Part shown: in pieces, positions 35,200 through 44,571 of the stretch
Numbering within the stretch: the stretch's first letter is position 1
Layout of the letters: the number at the start of each line of letters is the position of its first letter
Assembly (NCBI RefSeq): GCF_014838735.1
Contig: NZ_JABUXQ010000005.1
Span: 1 to 64,000 of the forward strand
Length of the DNA stretch: 64,000 nucleotides
Reading direction: 5' to 3'
Source of the DNA: Limosilactobacillus portuensis
GTDB lineage: Bacteria > Bacillota > Bacilli > Lactobacillales > Lactobacillaceae
Notes under the pieces: model-generated
The model's database searches: none
What the model saw: only the letters and a program-made list of their open reading frames with translations
Told to the model about the DNA's origin: nothing
Translations under genes and position numbers: made by a program

Positions 35200-35233
35200 A
35201 GACCGGAAAGACAAAATGTTTTTCCGGTCTCTT
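35200..35233. terminator. Bidirectional terminator between the tyrosine transporter and metF
   Basis: GACCGGAAA pairs with TTTCCGGTC. On the minus strand the stem runs into TTTTCTTTTG, serving the metEF transcript; on the plus strand the T-tract is weaker. Confidence 0.75.
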
Positions 35234-35261
35234 ACTATTACCGTTAATTTCCAGCTTCCCC

Positions 35262-36107
35262 TTAGCAACAAACTTGGAAAAGCGAGCCAATGTTTTGCTT
35301 AACCTGGCGGGCAGTATCTGAGTGGTTCATCGTGTAAAGGTGGATCCCGGACACGTCATTGGTCACTAGATCTACAATTTGATCAATTGCATAGGTGATT
35401 CCAGCTTGTTTCAGTGCTTGGGGATGGTTATGATATTTTGCCAGGATATCCTTAAATTTCTCTGGAACTGTCACCGCGCTAGTTTGTAAAATTCGGTTAG
35501 CTTGTCGTTCATTAACGATTGGCATAATTCCCGCAATAATTGGTACATCAATTCCGCCAATAGCACACAATTCACGGAACCGATAATAACTGTGATTATC
35601 CAAGAAAAGCTGGGTAATTATTTGGTCACATCCCGCTTCAACCTTTAGTTTTAAATGCTGAATTTCATCTACCATACTCAGTGACTCGGGATGTTTCTCC
35701 GGGTAGCAAGCTCCGGTAATTTGGAAGTCAGGATAGTTTTGTTTGATATAAGCAATCAAATCACTAGCATGAGCAAAGTCAGTTTTCTTTTCCAAATTTG
35801 GTCGTTCATCGCCTCGCAACACCAGTACCCGATCGACATGACATACTCGCAATTGCTCCAGGATCCGATCAACGTCTTCCCGGCTGAGATACCAAGCAGG
35901 AAGATGGGCCATTGCTGGTACCTGACAATCGTTCTCAACGTAATCAGCTACCCTAACTGTTTCATGAGCAAGCTGTTTTGTATTGCTGTTACAAGTGACA
36001 CTGATAAAATCCGGGGAAAGATCACGCAAAGATGTTAGTACCTGGTTAAGATGATTGATCCCCACCGTCGAATTAGGCGGAAAAACTTCATACGATAAAG
36101 TTGTCAT
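35262..36107 (-). CDS. metF: Methylenetetrahydrofolate reductase
   Basis: FAD-dependent enzyme making 5-methyl-THF for methionine synthesis, 281 residues. YEVFPPN, DFISVTCNS, VLRGDERP, GAGC-like TGACYPEKHPES and DQIITQLFLDN match MetF. It starts directly after the metE TAA, so the two are co-transcribed. The downstream metE product would use its 5-methyl-THF, but metE carries a frameshift here. Confidence 0.92.
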   Translation of the reverse strand: MTTLSYEVFPPNSTVGINHLNQVLTSLRDLSPDFISVTCNSNTKQLAHETVRVADYVENDCQVPAMAHLPAWYLSREDVDRILEQLRVCHVDRVLVLRGDERPNLEKKTDFAHASDLIAYIKQNYPDFQITGACYPEKHPESLSMVDEIQHLKLKVEAGCDQIITQLFLDNHSYYRFRELCAIGGIDVPIIAGIMPIVNERQANRILQTSAVTVPEKFKDILAKYHNHPQALKQAGITYAIDQIVDLVTNDVSGIHLYTMNHSDTARQVKQNIGSLFQVCC

Positions 36108-38370
36108 TTAATCACCCTCTCCTAACTGACGACGAACTTCATGAGTTGCTTCAATTACATTGGCTAAACTAGCCCTTGTTTCCTCAACACCACGGGTTTT
36201 TAGACCACAGTCTGGATTAATCCAGACCTTTGGAGCAGCAATCTTAGCAAGGATCCGGTTGATTGTTGCCTTCACCTCGTCAACGGATGGAATTCGTGGT
36301 GAGTGAATATCATAAACTCCAGGTCCCACTTCCGTTTCAAAATGTTGTTTCTTCAGTGTATCCAAGATTTCCAAATTAGAACGTGAAGCTTCAAAGGAAA
36401 TAACGTCGGCATCCATCGCATCAATTGCCGGAACAATATTGGAAAACTCGCTGTAACACATATGGGTATGAATCTGGGTTTCTGGTTTGACCTTGCTATG
36501 GACTAAGCGGAAAGCTGGAATGGCCCAGTTCAAGTATTCAGAATACCAATCAGATTTCCTCAGCGGCAGTTTTTCTCTCAAGGCCGCTTCATCAATCTGA
36601 ATGATCTTAATCCCGTTAGCTTCTAGGTCAAGGACTTCCTTTTGGATAGCCAAAGCTAACTGAAGAGTTGATTCCTTTAAGCTAATATCTTCACGGGGGA
36701 ATGACCAGTTCAGGATGGTTACCGGTCCTGTCAGCATCCCCTTAACCAGCTTTTTGGTTTGGCTTTGAGCGTACTTGGACCACTTAATGGTAATTGGCTG
36801 TTGTCGTTTAACATCACCCCCAAATAATTGGCGGCTTAACACAGCGGGTCCCGTATGATTGAACCCATGCATTCTTGGAGAAGATATATCCCGAAAGGTG
36901 CTGGCCGAAGTATTCAACCATATCGTTCCGTTCAAATTCCCCGTGTACCAGGACATCCAATCCAATCTTCTCTTGCCACTTCAGCCAATCATCAATTTTC
37001 TCCTTAATAAAGTCGTCATATTGTTGTTGATCAATTTCATGGCGACGGAACTGACGACGAGTCTGCCGAACTTCCTTAGTTTGTGGGAAGGAGCCGATCG
37101 TTGTGGTTGGTAAAAGTGGTAGGTGAAATTCTGCTTTCTGGATCTTTTCTCGTACCTGACGAGCTGGTTGACGAACAAAGTCTTCATCCTTCAGGTTTGC
37201 AATTTGCTTATGTAATTCAGCGTCTTCCTGAACCCGTTGCTTAGCAAATAATTTCTGATTAGCACGGAGCTTTTCTTTAGCAGAACCTTCGTAGATTGCT
37301 GCAAGCTCTTTAAGCTCAGCTAACTTTTCTACAGCAAATGCAAAGTGCTCTTTAACAGCTGGCTCAAAGTTTTCATTTTCAACTGTAATTGGCACATGGA
37401 GTAACGAGCAAGAGGTGCTAACTATAAGATTTTTCACTCCAGCTTTCTTGAGTTGCGTCAAACTCTTATCATAATGGTTCCGCCAAATATTTTTTCCGTT
37501 GATGATTCCTGCAAAAAGGGTCTTATCTTCTGGAAAATGATGACTAACTAATTGAAGTGTCTGCTTTCCTTCAACAAAGTCAAGGCCAAGGCCGTCAAAC
37601 GGTAATTCGATCAAGTCGTCATAAATATCCCGAACGTCACCAAAGTAAGTCTGCAGGAGAACCTTTAATTTCCCTTTAGCGTTCAATAGTGGCTGGTAGA
37701 GTTCATTAAATAATTGACGATCTTCAGCAGTTAAATCCTTAACGAGGGCCGGCTCATCAAGTTGAATCCATTGCGCCCCACTGTCTGCAAGTCGATCAAA
37801 AACTGCTTTATAGGCAGTTACAGCGTCATTAATAAAGTCACGAGCAGTCACATTTTGATATTCACTTAGCTTCAGTAATGTAAAAGGACCAATTAATACG
37901 GGTCGGGTAATGATCCCTAATCCTTTTGCTTCTTCAAACTCAGCAAAAATTTTATTTCCAGTTAGCTTAAAGTGGGTGTCCTGATTAAGCTGCGGAACGA
38001 GGTAGTGGTAATTAGTGTTAAACCACTTCTTCATTGGCCAAGCTAAAACATTTCCCTCTTTGCCCTGGTAGCCTCGTGCTAAGGCAAAATACTTATCTAG
38101 TTCCGAAAGCGGCAAATCCTGAACTTTTTGGGGAACTAAATTAAAGAGGAAAGCAGCGTCCAAAGTTTGGTCGTAATATGAAAAGTCATTGCTCGGGATT
38201 GCATCAATTCCCGCCTGCTGAAGAAGTTCCCAGTTATTTTTCCTTAGTTTCTTTGCCGTTGTCCGTAGCTCTTCTTGACTAATTTTATTCTTAAAGTATT
38301 TTTCAGTAGCAAATTTCAATTCACGCTTCTCACCTATCCGGGGGAAGCCAATAATCGTAGTTGTTGTCAT
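36108..38370 (-). pseudogene. metE: Cobalamin-independent methionine synthase, frameshifted
   Basis: MetE transfers the methyl group of 5-methyl-THF-Glu(n) to homocysteine and needs about 755 residues in one frame. The N-terminal part is open from 38370 to 36814 (518 residues, ending CVKPPIIWG). The rest continues in another frame to 36108 ([18 protein letters not shown]..., with HTHMCYSEF and NPDCGLKTR holding the zinc ligands). Removing one G from the GGGGG run (CCCCC, 36817-36821 on the plus strand) gives WGDVK and one full-length frame. Everything else looks intact, so this is recent, phase-variable or a sequencing error. Confidence 0.88.
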
Positions 38371-38448
38371 CGTTCGTTCATCTCTTTCGCCTTTTTATTT
38401 GTCTAATAATCTACCATGGATTCTCGCTATTGAATAACTGTTAAATAT

Positions 38449-38477
38449 TTGAACTGGATATAGGCAAAGACTATAAT
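38449..38477 (+). promoter_or_regulatory. Promoter of the LysR gene
   Basis: TTGAAC, 17-nt spacer, TATAAT, in the 130-bp gap to the divergent metE. The gap also contains AT-rich LysR-like half sites around 38430-38450. Confidence 0.65.
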
Positions 38478-38500
38478 GCAAATAAAAAGGGATCAGACCA

Positions 38501-39442
38501 ATGAGAATTAAACAATTAGAATATTTAGAAGCCGTGATTGAAACTGGCTCAATTAACGAAGCGGCTAAACGACTTTACCTTACCCAACCCAGTCTCTCAA
38601 GTGCGATCAAGGATTTAGAAAAAGAAATGGGAATCACAATCTTTCAAAGAAGCAACTCAGGAGCCCGTTTAACTGCTGATGGGCGCGAATTCATGAATTA
38701 TGCCAAACAAATTCTGGACCAAGTTCGTCTACTTGATGACCGCTTCAAACATCAGCAAGCGCTTCACCAGTCCTTCGCTGTTTCCGCACAACACTATGCT
38801 TTCGTTGTTAATGCCTTTGTAGAATTAATCAAGGAAATCAATTCACCAACTTATAAGTTCACTCTCCGTGAGACGGAAACCGAAAATATTTTTAATGATC
38901 TACGAACTTTTAAGAGTGAGTTAGGTATACTCTATATCAATAATTTTAACCGGCGAATTATCAATAAATTGTTAACGGAAAACGGCCTCAAATTCACGCC
39001 ACTCTTTGTTGCTAAGCCACACGTCTTTTTAAGCCGTTATAATCCACTTGCAAAACGACACTCAATCAGCCTTGATGATCTGACCGAGCTTCCCTACCTC
39101 TCTTTTGAGCAAGGTGAAAATAATTCCTTTTACTTTTCCGAGGAGATTCAGTCAACTTTGAGTCATAAAAAGGAGATTAAGGTTAGTGACCGGGCAACCA
39201 TTTTCAACTTAATGGTCGGGTTAAATGGCTACACCATCAGTTCAGGAATCATTAGCAGCAAGCTTAATGATGACAAGATTGTCGCTATTCCCTTGGAGCT
39301 TGACGATCTCATAACAATCGGGACTGCTCAACATCAGCATACTGTGCCAAGCCAGTTAAGTCTGAAATTTATTCAGTTGCTTAAAAATCATATTCGTGAT
39401 TACGGGTTTAAGATTATTGGGGAGAATGACGACAAGGCGTGA
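38501..39442 (+). CDS. LysR-family transcriptional regulator
   Basis: 313 residues. The N-terminal HTH (YLEAVIETGSINEAAKRLYLTQPSLSSAIKDLE) is classical; the C-terminal periplasmic-binding-like domain senses an effector. It is divergent from metEF, the usual position of MetR/CmbR-type regulators of methionine and cysteine metabolism. The link to metEF is by position. AAGGGAT lies upstream of the ATG. Confidence 0.85.
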   Translation: MRIKQLEYLEAVIETGSINEAAKRLYLTQPSLSSAIKDLEKEMGITIFQRSNSGARLTADGREFMNYAKQILDQVRLLDDRFKHQQALHQSFAVSAQHYAFVVNAFVELIKEINSPTYKFTLRETETENIFNDLRTFKSELGILYINNFNRRIINKLLTENGLKFTPLFVAKPHVFLSRYNPLAKRHSISLDDLTELPYLSFEQGENNSFYFSEEIQSTLSHKKEIKVSDRATIFNLMVGLNGYTISSGIISSKLNDDKIVAIPLELDDLITIGTAQHQHTVPSQLSLKFIQLLKNHIRDYGFKIIGENDDKA

Positions 39443-39474
39443 ACCGTTTAATTACGGTCCACGCCTCTTTTATG
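39436..39474 (+). terminator. Terminator after the LysR gene
   Basis: GGCGTGAACCG pairs with CGGTCCACGCC; followed by TCTTTTAT. It overlaps the final codons. Confidence 0.7.
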
Positions 39475-39486
39475 CTTAAATGATGT

Positions 39487-39742
39487 TTCTCGGCGGTAGC
39501 GCCAAAACGCGTTCAGCCTAAGCTCCCTCAAGATAACGACCTCTCTCCGCAGTAGCTGACTGAACTTTATATTCATAAAGTTCTAGTCATCCTTGCGAGG
39601 GTTCACAAACGAAAACAAGTTTTCTGGTTCACTCCTTCGCCAGGAACTTGCTAGAGCTAACAACCTCCCTCCCAGATGCTTTCAGCATCCAGTCGGGAAA
39701 AATTGTTAGCTTTCCGCAAGTCCTTTGCTGGCTCGCACTCTA
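39487..39742 (-). repeat. Palindromic repeat, copy 8 (chimera of GATAACGA and GCTAACAA types)
   Basis: The left part carries the GATAACGA arm and the 100-nt double tip but lacks its closing arm. It switches at about 39640 into a complete GCTAACAA unit (arms AACTTGC/GCAAGT, tip ATGCTTTCAGCAT) ending CGCACTCTA. It fills the gap before the MFS gene; a TATAAT at 39751 follows at once. Confidence 0.78.
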
Positions 39743-39797
39743 ACCCATTTTATAATAGAATAAAGGTGAGCGCTTCCTTTATAAGGAGGAATTTTCT

Positions 39798-40973
39798 ATG
39801 CCTAAAGCTAAGACACTTCAGCTAAAATGGTTAGCTTTAGCAAGTTTATTAAATAGTACAGGTGCAGCATTTCTTTGGCCGTTAACAACAGTCTTTATCA
39901 ATAAGCACCTCGGAGAATCATTAACCGTTGCCGGAATTGTTCTTTTCATCATGTCCATCACTATGATAGTGGGAAACTATATCGGTGGTTATTTATTTGA
40001 TCGGTGGAATGCGTATTTTACTAGCGTTTGGGGCGCTATTATCGCTACCGTTGCAATTGTTTTAATGATTTTTTGTCATAATTGGCCTGCTTTCCCAACT
40101 TTAATCTGTTTTGTTAGTTTTGGAGACGGGATCTGTGCCTCCGTTATTAATTCATATGGCAACTTTATTCCAAGTAAAGATGCCCGTTTTGTTTATAACA
40201 TGGTATATCTCGCATTTAATGTTGGGGTTGTTTTAGGAACATTACTGGTAGGAATCTTATATCCGATCAGTACTAAGCTAACATTTGTTGTTGCTTCCTG
40301 TTTTTACATTATCTTCCTATTAACTGTCCTCTTTTGCTTTAATGTCCCTCTTCATAGACAAATAAAGAAAAAGCAGAATACAAATTCCCAGGAAAATAGT
40401 AGTCACCGATCCCTTAGAGAAGTTATTATCTATGCAATTTTCGTTCATCTAATCATGATCTACTTAGCGTATGCACTTTGGGAAAGTATCATGTCCGTTC
40501 ATATAACCAATCTGGGGATTCCATTTGTAGCATATAGTCTGCTTTGGACTTTGAATGGAGCAATTATTATCGTAGGTCAACCAATCATTAGTTATTTTGC
40601 TCCCTACATTAAATTACATGTCCAAATTTATATTGGTTTACTTCTTTTCACTTTTTCTTTCCTTTTTCTACCATTTATTCATACATTACTGGGCTTCACC
40701 CTTGATTTTATTGTTTTAACTATTGGCGATATGCTTAGTATCCCAGGAATCCCAGCATGGATCTCTGAGATAACGTCGATTAGTAAATCTGGCAAATATC
40801 AAAGTCTCATTAGCAGTACCGTTTCTATCGGTCGGGCAATTGGTCCCCTTCTTGGGGGAATCATCATTGAGGCCTATTCATATAACGTCCTATTTATTAC
40901 TGCTTTTCTATTAATGTTAGTTACCTTTATACCAATTGTGATTACTAATCATCTCTACCTCAAATTTAAATAA
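39798..40973 (+). CDS. MFS transporter (drug/efflux type)
   Basis: Membrane protein of 391 residues with 12 predicted helices and a central cytosolic loop of charged residues (about 187-205, KKKQNTNSQENSSH). The MFS motif-A region between helices 2 and 3 reads GGYLFDRW. Substrate unknown. AAGGAGG lies 9 nt before ATG. Codon use is slightly more AT-rich than its neighbours, hinting at separate acquisition. A weak cre-like GAGCGCTTCC lies at 39768-39777. Confidence 0.78.
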   Translation: MPKAKTLQLKWLALASLLNSTGAAFLWPLTTVFINKHLGESLTVAGIVLFIMSITMIVGNYIGGYLFDRWNAYFTSVWGAIIATVAIVLMIFCHNWPAFPTLICFVSFGDGICASVINSYGNFIPSKDARFVYNMVYLAFNVGVVLGTLLVGILYPISTKLTFVVASCFYIIFLLTVLFCFNVPLHRQIKKKQNTNSQENSSHRSLREVIIYAIFVHLIMIYLAYALWESIMSVHITNLGIPFVAYSLLWTLNGAIIIVGQPIISYFAPYIKLHVQIYIGLLLFTFSFLFLPFIHTLLGFTLDFIVLTIGDMLSIPGIPAWISEITSISKSGKYQSLISSTVSIGRAIGPLLGGIIIEAYSYNVLFITAFLLMLVTFIPIVITNHLYLKFK

Positions 40974-40987
40974 CCCTATTAATATAT

Positions 40988-41036
40988 AAGAAGAGCAATG
41001 ACCAAGTGTCCGTCTTGATCATTGCTCTTCTTATTG
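40988..41036. terminator. Bidirectional terminator between MFS gene and hisS
   Basis: AAGAAGAGCAATGA pairs perfectly with TCATTGCTCTTCTT. Confidence 0.85.
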
Positions 41037-41073
41037 TCCGTTTATTTCATTGCTATTGTGTAGTAATTTAACA

Positions 41074-42375
41074 TTACTTCAAATATTTTTCTGGATCACT
41101 CAAGAGTTCATCAATAGATACTTTCTGTCCTTCCTCACTGCTGTCCGCTTCAGTGAGATTTAACTCGAGCTCCTTTGACGAAACCTCATTGTCACCAATA
41201 ACAGCAAAGTACTTACTGTTTCGCCGGCTTGCTTCCTTAATTTGAGTACCAACTTTCAGGCCTTGATAATCCTTATCGACTTTGATTCCCATATTACGAA
41301 GCGGTTCCATTAATTCAAAGGCAAATTCATCTGCCTCCTCGCCAACAGTGGCAAAGAATAAATCCAGGCCCGGCTGTGGAACGAAACTCTTATTTTCTTG
41401 TCTCAATAGAAGAAGTAATCGTTCAACCCCAATACCATAACCAATACCGCCCTCATCGGGACCACCAATTTGCGAAATCAATCCATTGTAGCGACCACCA
41501 CCACAAATTGTCGTGTACCCACCGCCAAATACTGGCGAGTTGGACATAATTTCAAAAATGGTGTGAGTATAATAATCCAATCCCCGAACCATTTCATTAT
41601 CAACTACATAGTCAACATTAAATTTATCAAGGATCCTCTTTACTGAATCAAAGTACTTGGCAGAGTAATCACTCAATGAATCCAGAATTGAAGGGGCATT
41701 CGCAACAATCTTTTTATCGGTCTCATCCTTACTATCAAGGACACGTAATGGGTTCTTATATAAACGTTCCTTAGAGTCATCACTAAGTTCATCATAATGT
41801 GGCTTTAAGTAGTCAATCAAAGCTTGGCGGTAGTTATCACGGGTTTCTTTATCACCAAGTGTATTGATGGCAACCCGTAACCCTGAAATTCCAAGCCGCT
41901 TAAAGAACATTAATGCTTCAAGAATAACTTCCGCATCAATTTGTGGGGACTCGCTATTTAAGGCTTCACAACCAATTTGGGTAAATTGACGTTGGCGTCC
42001 TGACTCTGGTCGTTCATAACGGAACATTGGCCCCATGTAATAAACCTTATATGGCTTAGCATATTCAGGGCCAAATAACTTGTTCTGTACATAAGCCCGA
42101 ACAACTCCAGCAGTTCCTTCTGGTCGTAAAGCAATGTGACGATCACCCTTATCGTGAAAGTCATACATTTGCTTTTCAACAATATCAGAGGTGTCACCGA
42201 CATTCCGCGCAAAGACGTTATAGTCTTCAAACATCGGTGTTCGAATTTCTGAATAACCAAATTCCGCGAATGTATTCCGTGCAATATTTTCAACTTTTTG
42301 CCATAGTTCACTTTCACCAGGCAAGATATCAACAGTACCACGTGGCCGTTGATAATTAACTTTAGCTTTTGCCAT
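41074..42375 (-). CDS. hisS: Histidyl-tRNA synthetase of the histidine decarboxylation cluster
   Basis: Class II aminoacyl-tRNA synthetase of 433 residues. PRGTVDILPGE at the N-terminus, RTPMFED (motif 1), the HisA motif RGLDYYTHTIFE and GYGIGVERL (motif 3) are present. In lactobacillar hdc clusters an extra hisS lies downstream of hdcB, as here; there is no aspS beside it, unlike the usual housekeeping locus. It may balance histidine between decarboxylation and translation. Its leader contains a terminator, so expression is probably conditional. Confidence 0.92.
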   Translation of the reverse strand: MAKAKVNYQRPRGTVDILPGESELWQKVENIARNTFAEFGYSEIRTPMFEDYNVFARNVGDTSDIVEKQMYDFHDKGDRHIALRPEGTAGVVRAYVQNKLFGPEYAKPYKVYYMGPMFRYERPESGRQRQFTQIGCEALNSESPQIDAEVILEALMFFKRLGISGLRVAINTLGDKETRDNYRQALIDYLKPHYDELSDDSKERLYKNPLRVLDSKDETDKKIVANAPSILDSLSDYSAKYFDSVKRILDKFNVDYVVDNEMVRGLDYYTHTIFEIMSNSPVFGGGYTTICGGGRYNGLISQIGGPDEGGIGYGIGVERLLLLLRQENKSFVPQPGLDLFFATVGEEADEFAFELMEPLRNMGIKVDKDYQGLKVGTQIKEASRRNSKYFAVIGDNEVSSKELELNLTEADSSEEGQKVSIDELLSDPEKYLK

Positions 42376-42394
42376 ATTATAGAACCCACCTTTT

Positions 42395-42656
42395 CAAACA
42401 AAAAGGCTCCTCAGTAAGTCTAATGACTTATGAAGAGCCTTTATATACTACCTTAATTCACACTTACCATCAAGGTAAAGTGTTCCACCGGGTAAATGGT
42501 ATAACCACCCGCCGGGGTAATAACGCTCCCCATCACGAAATATTTTTAGTATTCACATAAGCAAAATGTGAATTAAAGATGTTTCTCAAATCAATAAAAA
42601 GAATTAGTCGACTAATCTTTTTGAAGAACAAGCATTAAATTAATACTGCTCTTGAA
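42395..42656 (-). promoter_or_regulatory. Structured hisS leader RNA of unknown class
   Basis: About 260 nt between promoter and hisS. In transcript order: an AAGAGCAGTATTAA hairpin, a perfect GATTAGTC/GACTAATC hairpin flanked by A5/T5, AATTCACAT/ATGTGAATT, a GGGTGGTTATACC element, CACTTTACC/GGTAAGTG, and a terminator. A canonical T-box core AGGGTGGNACCGCG is not present. A GAGAAACATC loop contains CAT (His), reminiscent of a specifier, but the required pairing is not convincing. Confidence 0.5.
42397..42443 (-). terminator. Terminator in the hisS leader
   Basis: AAGGCTCTTCATAAGTC pairs with GACTTACTGAGGAGCC, then TTTTTG, 25 nt before the hisS start. Confidence 0.8.
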
Positions 42657-42660
42657 TTAA

Positions 42661-42688
42661 ATGATAAACGATCATATGAATTTGTCAA
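42661..42688 (-). promoter_or_regulatory. hisS promoter
   Basis: TTGACA, 16-nt spacer, TATCAT on the minus strand, just after the hdcB 3' end. Confidence 0.7.
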
Positions 42689-42705
42689 TATGCATTTATC
42701 ACGTT

Positions 42706-43230
42706 TTACTTCCCAGCTTTTGGGTAAACTGGGTTAGCATCATCATATTCGTAATGACTAATATGTCCATCTTGCATCCAGCGTCGTAACCGATCAATTT
42801 CTTCAGCATGATCAGGATCAAGTAATTGAGGGAACTCACCGCGGATCGTATTATCATATCCTGCATGGTTAATTTCTCGTGGCTTAATATCCTGAATAAA
42901 ATCAAATGCTCGACCACTAGTAATATCGTCTAATTGAAGGCTACTGGAATCAAGAAAATTAATCACTACTTTCCCGTGTGGAGTTCCTTTAATAAATTCT
43001 ATACTCTTAACCTCATCCTTTTTAAATGAAGTAATCTTACCATTAACATACCGATAAAAATTATGGATTGATGTCATCAATATTTCTTTACTGCCATGAT
43101 TATCATTCACAATTACTTGTGACATCCGATCGTTTGTCTTTTCTATCGTTTGTTTAAATTCACTGGTAATGAGTGAAGCAGGAACTACTTTCTCAATCCG
43201 CTGAACACTTACGTTATAATTATCTGTCAT
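42706..43230 (-). CDS. hdcB: HdcB, histidine decarboxylase maturation protein
   Basis: 174 residues, soluble, acidic; no general domain recognised. Assignment rests on position directly downstream of hdcA and upstream of hisS, as in L. hilgardii/L. buchneri-type clusters, and on matching size. HdcB has been reported to help convert the HdcA proenzyme into its active chains. A terminator separates it from hdcA, so its level may be lower. Confidence 0.8.
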   Translation of the reverse strand: MTDNYNVSVQRIEKVVPASLITSEFKQTIEKTNDRMSQVIVNDNHGSKEILMTSIHNFYRYVNGKITSFKKDEVKSIEFIKGTPHGKVVINFLDSSSLQLDDITSGRAFDFIQDIKPREINHAGYDNTIRGEFPQLLDPDHAEEIDRLRRWMQDGHISHYEYDDANPVYPKAGK

Positions 43231-43251
43231 AAATCAACACAACCTAACCGA

Positions 43252-43288
43252 TAAAAGGAAGAGGGATATAATTGAATACCCTCTTCCT
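43252..43288 (-). terminator. Terminator between hdcA and hdcB
   Basis: GGAAGAGGG pairs with CCCTCTTCC and is followed by TTTTAT on the minus strand. Partial read-through would give hdcA and hdcAB transcripts. Confidence 0.8.
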
Positions 43289-43375
43289 ATCAAAAAGACT
43301 AGAAGACATTCTGGAAGGGAATTTAAAAACTGCTGTTAATAGATAGCTGACTAAAAAGACTTATACTGTTTACTA

Positions 43376-44311
43376 TTAGTATTTAACAGCGCCATTAGCA
43401 GTTAATGACTTGTAACCCATCTTGTCGAGCCATTCTGGCATGGTTAAGTCTTCCATGATTTCCATATCCTTATCTGGTGTCAAGATAGAACCACCAGGAA
43501 TGGAATCAACTGGCATTGAAACATAAGGAGCAACCGTAATTGCGTTACCGATTTGTCCTGGTTCCATCATTGTGTGAGCAAAGCCGATCCATGAACTCTT
43601 GAATGAAGTATTAGCATCTTGACCACACTCTGCAATTGACTTAGCGATTGCCTTCCGACGACCCTTAAGGTATTCAATTAGTTCGTCTTCGTTAGGAGTT
43701 TCCCAAACACCAGCATCTTCAATAAACATACTGGAGTCCTTTGAAGGATCCTTAGCAAAGGAAAGAGCAATTGCTGACCATACACCATATCCTTGACCAG
43801 GCTTCATGTCTGAATCATTCATTGGCCGTTCTGCAGTAACACCCTTGTTAGCACAAACAATGAATGAACCTGGAGCTGGGTAGTGACGACGATCATCGTT
43901 TACACCAAAGTATTCAACTAAAGCATCTTGTAATGGCTTAGCATCGTAAATTGGTAATTCACTGCCATCCCATTGCTTTTCAGTAAAGAGGGGTTCAGCT
44001 TTATCAACTTCAGGGTTTCTCAACAGGTCATAACCAATACAATGACCCTGAGGACCAGTAAATGATGAAGCAGTAGTCATGTTAATTTGACCAATGTAAG
44101 CATTCTTAGTTTCGGCACGGTCGTATGAAACAATACCATCTAAGACATCATCATCAGTCTTGTCACGGACACCAGCATCAACTTTCAAACCAGTTACATA
44201 ACCGTTACCAAGGTTTCCTGGTTCCATGTAACCACGACTCCATTGCTTGTATGGACTAATAGCAATACGGTCAACGCCAAGCTTATTAAGTTTCGTATCT
44301 AATTCGGACAT
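43376..44311 (-). CDS. hdcA: Pyruvoyl-dependent histidine decarboxylase
   Basis: Converts histidine to histamine plus CO2, consuming a proton. The 311-residue proenzyme is cleaved between Ser82 and Ser83 in TTASSFTG; Ser83 becomes the pyruvoyl group of the alpha chain. This site and the FAHTMMEPG segment match the Lactobacillus 30a enzyme. GGAGG precedes the ATG. With HdcP it forms an acid-resistance and energy-yielding pathway; histamine is also a signalling and food-safety compound. A cre-like site lies in the leader. Confidence 0.97.
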   Translation of the reverse strand: MSELDTKLNKLGVDRIAISPYKQWSRGYMEPGNLGNGYVTGLKVDAGVRDKTDDDVLDGIVSYDRAETKNAYIGQINMTTASSFTGPQGHCIGYDLLRNPEVDKAEPLFTEKQWDGSELPIYDAKPLQDALVEYFGVNDDRRHYPAPGSFIVCANKGVTAERPMNDSDMKPGQGYGVWSAIALSFAKDPSKDSSMFIEDAGVWETPNEDELIEYLKGRRKAIAKSIAECGQDANTSFKSSWIGFAHTMMEPGQIGNAITVAPYVSMPVDSIPGGSILTPDKDMEIMEDLTMPEWLDKMGYKSLTANGAVKY

Positions 44312-44359
44312 AATTAGACCTCCATTAATTAAAACAAAAGTTACAACAATAGCAACGAA

Positions 44360-44372
44360 CGAAAGCGCTTCC
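44360..44372 (-). promoter_or_regulatory. cre-like site (CcpA) in the hdcA leader
   Basis: GGAAGCGCTTTCG on the minus strand contains the AAGCGCTT core of catabolite-responsive elements. It lies just downstream of the presumed start site, where CcpA binding would block transcription. Confidence 0.5.
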
Positions 44373-44384
44373 TATTCCTTACAA
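44369..44384 (-). promoter_or_regulatory. 16-bp motif shared in inverse orientation with the hdcP leader
   Basis: On the minus strand TTGTAAGGAATAGGAA. Its exact reverse complement is in the hdcP leader (46052-46067 read on the minus strand). A TATACT box at 44390-44395 puts the motif at the expected 5' end of the hdcA transcript. Confidence 0.6.
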
Positions 44385-44477
44385 GCCTCAGTATATATAT
44401 ATATATGTCAATAGGAAACGGGAAATTTGTTGAAAAAATTGCAATTTTTAAAATAATTAACCTCGAAATTTAAAAGA

Positions 44478-44512
44478 AAAAAGGCGCCAAAATTTTAATT
44501 TTGACGCCTTTT
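44478..44512 (-). terminator. Terminator after hdcP
   Basis: AAAAGGCGTCAAAATT pairs with AATTTTGGCGCC, then TTTTTTCTTTT on the minus strand. Confidence 0.82.
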
Positions 44513-44571
44513 ACAGCCATATTATTGTTTTCTATTTTTTAAATTAAGCACACAAATTTAATCTTTAAGAG

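Noticed and set aside
36814-36821. Programmed ribosomal frameshift in metE
   Set aside because: No slippery heptamer of the usual form and no stimulatory structure recognised; MetE is not known to use recoding. A G5 indel is simpler.
42395-42656. Canonical His T-box in front of hisS
   Set aside because: No AGGGTGGNACCGCG core and no TGGG bulge to fit the C73 of tRNA-His; kept only as an unclassified leader.
44386-44406. TTGACA followed by an AT-dinucleotide run as a standard hdcA promoter
   Set aside because: The distance from TTGACA to TATACT is only about 10 nt; a TTTCCT box gives 17 nt instead, so the exact -35 is left open.
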